This document shows positions 21,316 to 30,878 of a stretch of 64,000 bases of DNA, piece by piece. The DNA lies in contig BROI01000012.1 of the NCBI GenBank assembly GCA_027923505.1, positions 806,001 through 870,000 on the forward strand, in the 5' to 3' direction. The notes beneath the pieces are model-generated. The model was not told the origin of the DNA, did no database searches, and worked only from the letters and a program-made list of their open reading frames with translations. The position numbers and the translations under genes are program-made. This DNA is from Mayamaea pseudoterrestris (Eukaryota > Bacillariophyta > Bacillariophyceae > Sellaphorales > Sellaphoraceae). The number at the start of each line of letters is the position of its first letter. The stretch's first letter is position 1.

Positions 21316-24300
21316 TTAATGATGTTCTACGCGTCGCATTATGTATTCGGCGTTCGCGGCGCATTCGGATGAACAGTTGGCAGATGCTGAGTAGAGAACT
21401 GGAAAGAGCCCGTCAAGTCGCCGCTTCAAAAATTCTGCACTCTCGAAGTCGGTAGCGTACGTCTTTAAAAGCGACAATCCACTGAGCTGTACCCATTCGT
21501 CGACTGGATGCTGAGACATAGCAGCCACTAATGCATCAAAGGTGTCGCTCTTCATTGGACGAATGGAGGGACGTGCAAAGTTTACGATGATGTTGCTGAT
21601 GGCCGCAAGTGCTGAGCCGAGGACCTCAGGGCGGCGTCGATTGGCTCTCATGGTGGCAAGAATAGCAGCAAGGAACGTCTTTTCGTCTAGGTCTTCCTGC
21701 GTTGCACTCTCGGCTTTTAAAAGTCTCAATATGTCAAGTATGTCGACAATGAGGTCTTTCGATTTACTATGCGCGAGCATTAGATTGACAAGCTGCTGAA
21801 TCAATGATCCTTGTGGCGATTTTGCAAGTCGTAAGCTGTTGTCGGCGGTTGTTGCCATTAGAATAAGACGAGTGACATGAAGAGCCAGGTTGTAGTCGGT
21901 GAAATGATGCGACATCAAACGTTGGAGTGCGGGGATGCCAGCGGCAAGGATGATTTGGAAAAATTCATCTCTCATACACAATGCCATCATGGATTGGAGC
22001 ACTAGGCCTATCATTTCTTTGTTGGCGACCATGCAATCCAAAGCACGGATGAAGTTATGGCTTACTGAGAGTCGATGGGCGAAGACTAGCACGTCATCAG
22101 CTGCATTGACAGTCCGGATGAGTGTTTCCAGCAGAGCTTTATGCAAGGTGTCTTCAATGCAATCACTTGCACCTAGGCAACGTAAGACGGAATTCAGGCC
22201 ACCGCAATTCGCAAACGTCGACATATGGCGTGTGTCGGGTGAAGTGAATATGAATGTCGTGAAGTTGCAAAGGTGCTGGACGATGTCAGGATTGATAAAA
22301 TGAACTTCCAATGCGAAAATCAAGGCTGTTGCGACGACTTCCATGCTTGTCGACGCTTTGCTTGCATCCGGGCAACTCTTAAGGCAGGATGCAACCACTT
22401 GACATGCTCGCATGGCGACAGGCTCTGAACTATTGCTACACATGCGTATGCTGCAAGTCAAGATATCGGTCCAAGTGTTTTGGTTGCACTGTTTGAGAAG
22501 AAAACTTTCGAAGCATGAGCACGCTAGAAGCTGCAACGCAGTATTTGCTTGGTTGAATGCAATGGCGTCGAAAATGCAGCTAAGAGAGACAAGACCCGCC
22601 TTGTCGAGCACTAGATTGTCGCCAACTTGCAAGACGATCATATTCGAGTACATAGCTGCCATGAGAACCCTCTCGTCGTTCTTGTGGACTTGCATACAAT
22701 TGCACATTAGACTTCGACAATCCGCGACTGCTCGCTCAATTTCCGCTATTGGTGTTGATCGGGCCATATTCTGCACAACGTATGTCGAAATCTGGAAAAG
22801 GAATTAAGCAGCAGCAGAATGAGAATTGTCGTGCCGTAGCGCGGAATATGTCGACCAGCATGTTCTTACCAGCAGGCAGCAAGCTTTCTGGATGGCTGGT
22901 TTGTCGTTTGTTTGACTCATGAGCTGACGAAGCAACTTTAGCTCTGCTGTCGTGTTTGATTTGATCGCAATAGTTGCTCGGCCGACGTCAAACGTTACGC
23001 TTTGATTAAGTTTGCCAATCCAAGGAATCACCATATATATGTCGGTCAGCAGTTCGATTATCGTCGATGTGTGCTCGCCTCCGTCGGGCTGTTGCTGCAG
23101 CAAAACTTCAATCGTTCGCTGGATGATTTTGGTTCCGTATACCTTTGTTGGGCGGTCGCTAGTGTGAGACTGCTTTGTATTCACCTTATGAGCAATCGAC
23201 AAGAACTTTAAGAAAAGTTGAAGTACTACACAATGAGTAGCAGTGTCTGGGACAATTCGAGTTGCCTTATCAATGTCAATGAGAATACCTGAATTGTTGA
23301 TGGTTGTTTGATCGAGGACCTTGCCACAAATGTCAGCAAAGGTGCTGGCAGCAGTCTTTTTCGTAACCATATCCAATTTGCTGTCATGCAGTACTTGAGT
23401 TCGAAAGAGGCGGATCATGGAAAGGCTTGGAATCTCCTTGTCGCCCGCAGTCTGAAGCGATACTATGACATTCCAGCCGGTGACGATGACATTTCGGCTA
23501 TGCGAAAAACTCGCCATGGCAGTTGAAACGAGTGACAGAACAGATCCTGAGTGCAAAATCGCAGCCAAGGGACCATCTCCGCGATTTTCGGCAAGTACTT
23601 CGACCGTCGCTCGCATGGCAGCCGCTTGGATTGTTTCTTGATTGGGATAAATGCGCATGGAAGAAAGGGCAACTTCGGCGCATGACAGCCATGTCTTTAT
23701 TGCTTGTGGAGCATGTGCGGAAACCATGAACGAGCGCGAAATGAGATCAAGCGCTACCTTGATTTGTCTTGGTGTGCTCCAGAGCGACCACTTGCGCGTC
23801 ATGCGGGCGACTTGTTCCTCGGTTGCGAGCGGTCGGTCCGTCGCTGACTCGTGCGATGCGTCGATTATTTGCGAGATGAGATGCATAATGGCTTCCCGGA
23901 CGTCACGCTCGGTCGAGCTATCCAGCGCCATGTTTAACAGATTCTTAAACGAAATATCTTCTTGCTTGAACTGCATTGCCCCAGACGCTGTCTGAGTCAA
24001 GTGGTGCAATGCTTGGAGCGCCGCTGCTCGTGTAGCGGCCGTACAGCTTTGAATAACGTTGGCGAGGGAGCTGACAAGCGCGATAACCAGCTGATCTTCC
24101 ATTTTGGTTTCATTTTGAACAAGATGCGCCAACAAGTCGCAGGCTCGTTCTTGAATACCCGTTTGGTTCGAGTACAAAGTGAGGACTTGCGACAAAGTGT
24201 CAATGCCTTCATCTTGAACAATGCGCTCCTTGTGCGCCAGGACGACCGAGCGCAAAACAATGATTGCCTTGTTGACAATCTCCGGTTGCGTTACATGTTG

Positions 24301-25047
24301 TTGAATCTTGGCAAGAAGCATGGGAATCCATTCCTTGCTCATTCTGCAGGTGTTGATATCGTCCGACGTTGATGACAAGGCTTGGCAGAGGTACTTGAAG
24401 CCAAGGTTTGCCACATGCGCATCGTCTCCATGCTCATACAAGACGCGGCAGATCTCGCTGGGATTGTCCATTGGGTCGACACCGTTAATGCCTAGAAACA
24501 ACTTTGCAACGGGACTTTTTGCTTGACGTTTTGAAGTGTTGCGTTTGTTGGACGTGTCGCTCGCGTTTCGCGAATCGCTGCCATGACTGCGACTGGCGAA
24601 AAGCCCCATGAGACCTTGACCGTTGCTGCTACCGATGGATGAATGTTTTGAATGACGCCCTGACGATGGCTGGCGCTGGGATGACGAGGCAGATGACGGA
24701 TGACTAGAACCCTTTCGTCCGAGCTGGTTCGCTTGACTCTTGCGTTCCTTGTACAATGACTTGGCCTCTTGTAACGTATAGCACTTCGTTGTTTCCAAGC
24801 AGTAGCCCTTGTAGACAATGTAGGTTGGTGCTTCAGTCGGGACATTGTGGGAGTCATTCGTCATCGATTCGCGTCGCACAATAGTCAGCGGTTGCCATGT
24901 CTTGTTCCAAAAGCTTCCAACGCTGCGATGCGTGATACGACCACAGATATTGCATTGACCGTCTTGCTTCTTGCACTGCTGAGTTTCATCATTACTGTTG
25001 CAAGCTCCATCTTGGTCGCTGCTTCGTTGAGAAAGAACAATGGACAT
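21316..25047 (-). CDS. Large armadillo-like repeat protein with N-terminal CxxC motif
   Basis: Two exons on the minus strand, 25,047-22,870 and 22,791-21,316, joined across a 78-bp intron (22,869-22,792, GTAAGA...TTCCAG), give 1,217 residues. The frame stays open to an upstream Met at 25,320 (1,308 residues), but that extra segment looks untranslated. The N-terminus has CNICGRITHR (Cys 32 and 35) and GYCLETTKC (Cys 83 and 89), a likely small metal-binding unit of a kind I recall from diatom proteins. A Ser/Arg/His-rich linker follows, then about 1,000 residues of leucine-rich paired helices of armadillo/HEAT type (ILRSVVLAHKERIVQDEGID, ERACDLLAHLVQNETKMEDQ). Such folds are protein-binding scaffolds. 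No enzyme motif is seen. The protein resembles the gene at 30,879 in layout. Confidence 0.82.
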
Positions 25048-25570
25048 GATGCTTGACTGAGACTGCAGACTTTTCTCGGTAGAACGATGTTGTGATAGCT
25101 TGTTGATGGTCCTGTTGTTTCGACACGATGACCCGATCGACTTAAAGCTCTTGCGTGAGAGAAAGCAGTCAATTTCGACTCTTGTACCGAATGACAGGCT
25201 GATGGAGGTGTTGTTCGAGTCGATGGAATGTGAATCAAACCGAATGAGCATGTGATGGAGAATCGAAATGATGGCGGAACGGAAGGAGCGAATCCTCCGA
25301 ATGCAGAACCCACGAAGCAACAGTCAGAAATGACTATCATGAGTCAACATCTTGAAAAGTCAAACGCAAGATTGATTTGCTATTGCCTCCAGCGCTCCAG
25401 CCACGTCATTGGATTTTATGAAACGCTCTGGGCCGATCCAACGAAATGACCCATTAAACAATGGCCCCTCGATTTCGCGACGCCGCCGGTCTCTTGGTCT
25501 TGAAGCTCCTCGTCGTAGCCTGCCAATTTTTCAACTACTTCTATATCTAATACATACATACGCTATAAAC
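25048..25570. promoter_or_regulatory. Divergent promoter region, armadillo-like gene/ankyrin-RING gene
   Basis: Both flanking frames extend into this 523-bp stretch: the minus frame up to a Met at 25,320 and the plus frame up to a Met at 25,409. Taking both long starts would leave only 88 bp between the genes. Shorter starts are preferred because the extra residues look random. Just before the plus start is an AT-rich stretch (TATATCTAATACATACATAC). Confidence 0.4.
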
Positions 25571-28500
25571 ATGAAGACCATGGCAAACCTTCGCTCGAAC
25601 AGTCGGAATCGTCCCGAATCCGCGAAACTGGAAAGCGTCAAGGAGGAATTTGCCACGGCAATGTTTGGGTCATCAAGAAGGAACAAAATCAAGGGTCACT
25701 CGACAACATTATCGCAACAATCATCAATGAGCAAGACGAACAAGGTCAACCTTGCAAGTAAAATGACTCTAGAAAAGAATATAAAGGGAAAGAAGCGTCA
25801 AGTTGACTGGCATAAAGAAGTCATGCTCGCCATTCAGTCGGGTCGATGGGAGGCTTTGAAGGGATTTATTAACGTTTATAACACTGCGACGACGGCTGAC
25901 GAAGATGCAAACAAACCAAAGAAGAAGAAAAGCTTTTGGAAACGCATGCATAAAGTCAAGGAGGAGGAGGAGGCAGATCCGTCATCTTCTCAAGATCAAG
26001 ACTCTCTGCTGCGAGTTGACCAGGAGGGCCGCACGCCACTGCACGTTGCACTCTCGTCTCGCAAAACGCCACTGGATGTGCTACTCATGCTCATTCGAGC
26101 TGAACCTAGAGCTTGTCAAGTATTGACTGATAAGCGACGATATCCTCTTCACTTTGCCATTTTGGGAAGACATCACGTGCAGGTGATTGCAGAATTGGTC
26201 AAGAATTTTCCCGAAGCCTTGTCGGCCAGTGATGCCAAACATCAGACGCCACTGGCGTATGCATTTGCAATGGCAAAGAAACAATCAAAGCTAGAAAAGG
26301 CACCAAAGAACTTTTGGATGGCGACCGGTATTGTAAATGGTGAAAACCTTGGCTTGAGTGGAAGCAGCGCGCACAGCAACAACAGTATCGGTGGTGGGAG
26401 CAACCACTCGCTCGAATCCCGACATCGGCGACGATCTAGTATCAACCAGCAGCAGGCTTGGCAAACGGAACAAATTCAAGCTTGGGGCATCGTGCATTGG
26501 TTGCTGCTATCGCTGGCGACCAATTCGGAGACGCACCTTTCAGTCGGAGAAGGCGTCCATCAAAAGCCAATGCTTGTCGACGCCTTGCTGCATGCAGCAC
26601 CACCGTCTGTCGTTGCCTTGCTGATTGGAGCGTCGGCTCGCTTACTTATGAATGTTGATCGAAACAATCGGGCAACAGCTTTTGCTGGATCGACGCTATA
26701 CTCATGCTTGGCCCGGCACTATCCGCTCAGCATTTTGCAATCGCTAGCGAGTCAGTGCCCTAAGGACGTTCGCCTGGTGCGAGATGAGACAGGCATGGGC
26801 CTTGTTTCGGCGCACTACGTTTCAGGTTGCTTTTCGCAGTCACGCGTCGGCGAGTGGAAAGTAAACGTTTCCTTTGTGGATGCGCTGGCGGAAGCGACGG
26901 AAACAAAACAATTGCCGATTGGAAACAACCCAGGTTTTTGCGAATGGTGGCAAAAGATGGAATATCTGATACTTTTTTGTGGATGCGACGAAGAAGATTA
27001 CAAAGTGATGTCGAAAAGTAAGGAGTTTTTGCTGCATGCTGCGCTGGTGAACTCGGACATTCCGCCTTCCATCATCCGCCTACTACTAGCGCTATATTCG
27101 TCCTCCATACACCACGCACATCCTTTATCGGGGGCGTTACCAATTCACATTGCTGCAACCTGCCCCGATTACATTCCACGCAACTACGAGTTTCAAACAA
27201 TGAATGCGGAATTGTCGGCGTTGGCGATTGTTCTGCATGCGGATCCATCGGCGATTCAGGAGCGCCAGAATGGGCGACTGCCACTGCACTTGGCGTTGGC
27301 GGCTAACAAGCAGTATTCGTCAATTCATATGCTATTGGAGGAGGACCTCAACGTTTTGAGTGTGCCAGATCCGATAAGCGGCCTGTTACCCTTCATGCAT
27401 GCGTCGGCACTTCGAGGCAACGATGAATTTCGTTATAGCTGTGTCGCCAGGAACAAATATTCGCATGCGGTCTGGAAAGGATTGAATGATAGGCAGAAGT
27501 CGACAGCCATTCAGCGGGTCGCCGAAACAGATAGCTTGGAACGCACTGATACAATCTTTAGATTGTTGCGAATCAATGTAAGCGCATTTCAAAAAACAAC
27601 AATAAGCATGCCTGTCTTGGACCACCCCAGCTCGATTGTCCGAAAACATTTCTGGTCGTGGTGCTTTGACGAACACGGCAATAACATTTGGATATTGAAT
27701 ACTACCCGTACGCGGATCTTCGAGCAAGCCCTGCAGAAAGCAAAGGAAACGCATTCATTCGACGAACTGCAGATTGATAAACTTAAAGCGCAATCCTTTG
27801 CTCGATGGTGGCATAAGATGAAGTTCTGGATTCGGTATTGCATCCCTCGAAATGCTTTGGATGCTTATAAAGACATGCCTTGCCAATTTTCAGACGAATA
27901 CCTTCTGCATGCGGCGCTAGCAAACTCGAAGAACACTCCTCCGCAACTTATTGAGCTGATACTGGCGCTCTTTCCAAACTCGGTTCAGCTGTCATTACCA
28001 GGCCACTCCATGCTTCCACTACACATTGCTTGTTCTAACGAGTCGTACTTTGCGTTTCCATTTGAGAAGTCTTGTGCATCTGCAGTCGACTTGATTTTGA
28101 AGGCGTACCCCAGTGGTGCGAACGTTGCATCCGACGATGGTGTCTTGCCTTTGCATCTTGCTATCAACTCCGACAAGACAGCATCAACGATTATTCTGAT
28201 AGCGACTGAAGCACCTCGCTCACTAAAAGTTCAAGACTATAATTATCTCTTTCCATTTCAAATGGTCGCGGCACAGCGAACTCGATCTGCCGAAGAAAAC
28301 CAACAGCTGCAAATTGCCACTGGCACGTTCAACCTTTCGACCTGCGAATGGGAGGCACTTCCGACCAACGTCCGAGCGGCAAATATTCGAAGTGTTCAGC
28401 TTAGCTTTGACCGAATGCAACTAAATTGTATCTTTGAGTTACTAAGAAAGGGAGCAGATGTTATACGAACATCGGACAGAAAAGGTGTTGCTACCAAAGA

Positions 28501-30820
28501 TATAGCGGACGAGTCTCAGAAGCCTCCGCGCTGTGAATGTCATACAGCGGAGCGAATTGAAATAATTTCCACATATACAGAGTCTGAAATGACGTCAGTT
28601 GCTTCACAATCAACACATTCATCGAGCTCAGCAAAGACTCATAGTGATTCCGACGACAGCGAGGAAGATGAAGTGGACGAAAATGAAGATGATGATAGTG
28701 AGGACACGGAGGCGACCAGGACGTTGCCTTTTTCAACTGCCTCGCAGCCATCGTCCCTTATGCGTTTATTGTCTCGCGAGAAATCGAACCGTAAGATGGA
28801 TGCAGCAGGAGGCGATCTGTTTGACTGCGACCATTCCGTCTTTTCCGCAGTTGATGTAATGTCAAGCATATCAAAATCGTATCATTCGGCATCAAAGAAG
28901 AATAGGTCACAAAGTGGAACGCGTTCTTCGGTAAAGAAGCGGCACCAACCGGACTCAGAGGATTTATCCTTGCAAATGTCAGATCTTGGACGACCCCATG
29001 TCCCTTACACCCGAGAAAGTGAATCTGACGACGAAAGCACTGTAGTTGACGACTTGGCGGCAGACGAGGCAGACTATCAGAGTGCCAGCACATGGGGCGA
29101 CGAGAGCCGTCTTGAAGATAAGTATGACTCTGACGCTTCGTCTAGCGATTTTCGTGCCGATTCGGACAGCGATGTCCAAGGCTCAGATTCTGAAGATAGC
29201 GACTTTGAAGGGTTGATATACTTTCAGATGCGTAGGCCAACGAGACTTCGCGGAACGCTGAACAGTCATGAACAGTTGACGGATGTAAAGCTGACAAAAA
29301 AGGACGAACCGATACGCAAGACACCGGGTAGGACCCGTTCTCTCCCTGTGAACCGTTCGCCGTCTCGAGCTGACTCACTACGACGCATGCTCATTTCCGA
29401 CAAGCCAAATAGTGCAAGAAATGTACTTGAAAATATTGAGGGCATTGAGTTAGCAGTTGATAACGGCGATGAGTCTCCCCGGAGCAAGCGCAAAACAAGT
29501 GAACAGTCATCTATTCCGCGTAGTCACTCTCCTCCGAAAGAAGTAGACACGGAGGAGTTGCTGGGCAAAAGCTTTGCTAACATGCGAATGGCTGCCGCCA
29601 CCAAGCCAAAAAGAGGCTCAAAAAGCAATGTATCAGGCGAGCGCAACAGCGGCACTGATCGATCACTCTCGCTGGAATCATACCTTGAACCTGGATCTCC
29701 TTCCGAAGCCGACAACAAGCGTATGTTGCCACCCTCGCAAAGTATACGTCACCAGTCGCTCCAAAATCTTCTACCGTCTCTATCGACGCATAATGGGAAG
29801 AGTTCCGCGTCGTTATCATCGGAAATGACCGGCTCGGTATCAACTATTCAGCTGTTGGAATACTCGAGATCGAATGATGACAGCGCGAATGTAATCGCCA
29901 CATCCATGCACAAGATACTCGACCATAAGCCGCCATGCAAAAGCGACAGCGAATCAAGCTCTGAAGATTCTGTTCCCGACTTTATGATTCGCTCTGTTCG
30001 AAGCCATATTAGAGGAACGGGGCATAGAACTGACGACGGAACTGACCACCTTTCAACAACCGACCATACATTCTCAGAATCTGCTCAATCTTTCTTTGAA
30101 GAGTCTACATCCTCAGACTACAACCATAATTTAAACAACACGATGCCAGCGTCGGCCCTTCGTTTAACTTCTCTTAGTGAAGGATGCGAATCACCGGCAC
30201 CAGCGAACGAAAGCACATCCGCGGAAAGCTTACAAATCAGTGACACCGTCGAAGACGATAATGCCGTGCATCCGTCCACTCAATGCCAGCAAGCGACAAC
30301 AAGTGCCTCAAAACGATTAAACCGAGGAACGATCGAGCTAAGCGATCTCAGCCTCACGAGCAGGAATGTCGGACGGGTTGCGTCTTTTGACAAGAACGCC
30401 TTTAAATGGGTTTTTCCAACATACGCGACCAATTCTTATGAGACAAGCACTGAACATTCAACAAACTCAACGAAAACTGATGATGAGGTCGACGACGGTC
30501 AGCATTTAGACAGCTTTGCAACACCAGTTACAGGACATGCCGCACCTCGGGAAAAAGGAAGCTACAACGTTTTTAAATCGCTTACGCTAGGCGTCGGCCT
30601 CCCCAAGTCCGAGAAAGACTCTGCATCTTGGCTACGTGAGCACATGGCATCGGAGGCATCGGGCATGACCTGCCTACTTTGCAATCAGAGGCGAAGCGAA
30701 GTGTTGCTGGTTCCATGCCACCACCTTTCCCTCTGCAAGGGCTGTTCTGTCGACAACCCTGACATGCCGTGTCCCTTGTGCAACCTTGCTGCGACGAGTC
30801 GAATAGAGATACAGATATAG
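25571..30820 (+). CDS. Ankyrin-repeat protein with C-terminal RING finger (probable E3 ubiquitin ligase)
   Basis: A single exon of 1,749 residues from the ATG at 25,571; an upstream in-frame Met at 25,409 would add 54. The N-terminal half has ankyrin-like repeats in three groups: about residue 150 (EGRTPLHVALSS, RRYPLHFAILG), about 517 (SGALPIHIAAT, NGRLPLHLALAAN) and about 810-900 (SMLPLHIACSN, DGVLPLHLAINS). Many groups lack the following standard repeat, so the solenoid is degenerate. Roughly residues 1,000-1,650 are acidic and Ser-rich, probably disordered. Residues 1,701-1,738 form a C3HC4 RING: CLLC, then CHHLSLCKGC, then CPLC. This C-terminal form resembles IAP and MGRN1 RINGs, which act as E3 ligases. 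Substrates are unknown; the ankyrin part would choose them. The stop is 58 bp from the convergent armadillo-like gene's stop. Confidence 0.88.
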   Translation: MKTMANLRSNSRNRPESAKLESVKEEFATAMFGSSRRNKIKGHSTTLSQQSSMSKTNKVNLASKMTLEKNIKGKKRQVDWHKEVMLAIQSGRWEALKGFINVYNTATTADEDANKPKKKKSFWKRMHKVKEEEEADPSSSQDQDSLLRVDQEGRTPLHVALSSRKTPLDVLLMLIRAEPRACQVLTDKRRYPLHFAILGRHHVQVIAELVKNFPEALSASDAKHQTPLAYAFAMAKKQSKLEKAPKNFWMATGIVNGENLGLSGSSAHSNNSIGGGSNHSLESRHRRRSSINQQQAWQTEQIQAWGIVHWLLLSLATNSETHLSVGEGVHQKPMLVDALLHAAPPSVVALLIGASARLLMNVDRNNRATAFAGSTLYSCLARHYPLSILQSLASQCPKDVRLVRDETGMGLVSAHYVSGCFSQSRVGEWKVNVSFVDALAEATETKQLPIGNNPGFCEWWQKMEYLILFCGCDEEDYKVMSKSKEFLLHAALVNSDIPPSIIRLLLALYSSSIHHAHPLSGALPIHIAATCPDYIPRNYEFQTMNAELSALAIVLHADPSAIQERQNGRLPLHLALAANKQYSSIHMLLEEDLNVLSVPDPISGLLPFMHASALRGNDEFRYSCVARNKYSHAVWKGLNDRQKSTAIQRVAETDSLERTDTIFRLLRINVSAFQKTTISMPVLDHPSSIVRKHFWSWCFDEHGNNIWILNTTRTRIFEQALQKAKETHSFDELQIDKLKAQSFARWWHKMKFWIRYCIPRNALDAYKDMPCQFSDEYLLHAALANSKNTPPQLIELILALFPNSVQLSLPGHSMLPLHIACSNESYFAFPFEKSCASAVDLILKAYPSGANVASDDGVLPLHLAINSDKTASTIILIATEAPRSLKVQDYNYLFPFQMVAAQRTRSAEENQQLQIATGTFNLSTCEWEALPTNVRAANIRSVQLSFDRMQLNCIFELLRKGADVIRTSDRKGVATKDIADESQKPPRCECHTAERIEIISTYTESEMTSVASQSTHSSSSAKTHSDSDDSEEDEVDENEDDDSEDTEATRTLPFSTASQPSSLMRLLSREKSNRKMDAAGGDLFDCDHSVFSAVDVMSSISKSYHSASKKNRSQSGTRSSVKKRHQPDSEDLSLQMSDLGRPHVPYTRESESDDESTVVDDLAADEADYQSASTWGDESRLEDKYDSDASSSDFRADSDSDVQGSDSEDSDFEGLIYFQMRRPTRLRGTLNSHEQLTDVKLTKKDEPIRKTPGRTRSLPVNRSPSRADSLRRMLISDKPNSARNVLENIEGIELAVDNGDESPRSKRKTSEQSSIPRSHSPPKEVDTEELLGKSFANMRMAAATKPKRGSKSNVSGERNSGTDRSLSLESYLEPGSPSEADNKRMLPPSQSIRHQSLQNLLPSLSTHNGKSSASLSSEMTGSVSTIQLLEYSRSNDDSANVIATSMHKILDHKPPCKSDSESSSEDSVPDFMIRSVRSHIRGTGHRTDDGTDHLSTTDHTFSESAQSFFEESTSSDYNHNLNNTMPASALRLTSLSEGCESPAPANESTSAESLQISDTVEDDNAVHPSTQCQQATTSASKRLNRGTIELSDLSLTSRNVGRVASFDKNAFKWVFPTYATNSYETSTEHSTNSTKTDDEVDDGQHLDSFATPVTGHAAPREKGSYNVFKSLTLGVGLPKSEKDSASWLREHMASEASGMTCLLCNQRRSEVLLVPCHHLSLCKGCSVDNPDMPCPLCNLAATSRIEIQI

Positions 30821-30878
30821 TACTTTATAATTTGCTAGCGTAATAGGTGTTTTGACCAATGCAACAACGCTAGTATGT

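Noticed and set aside
24800-25340. A separate minus-strand gene of 151 codons from 25,340 to 24,885.
   Set aside because: It overlaps the N-terminal coding part of the armadillo-like gene in another frame and lacks any recognisable motif.
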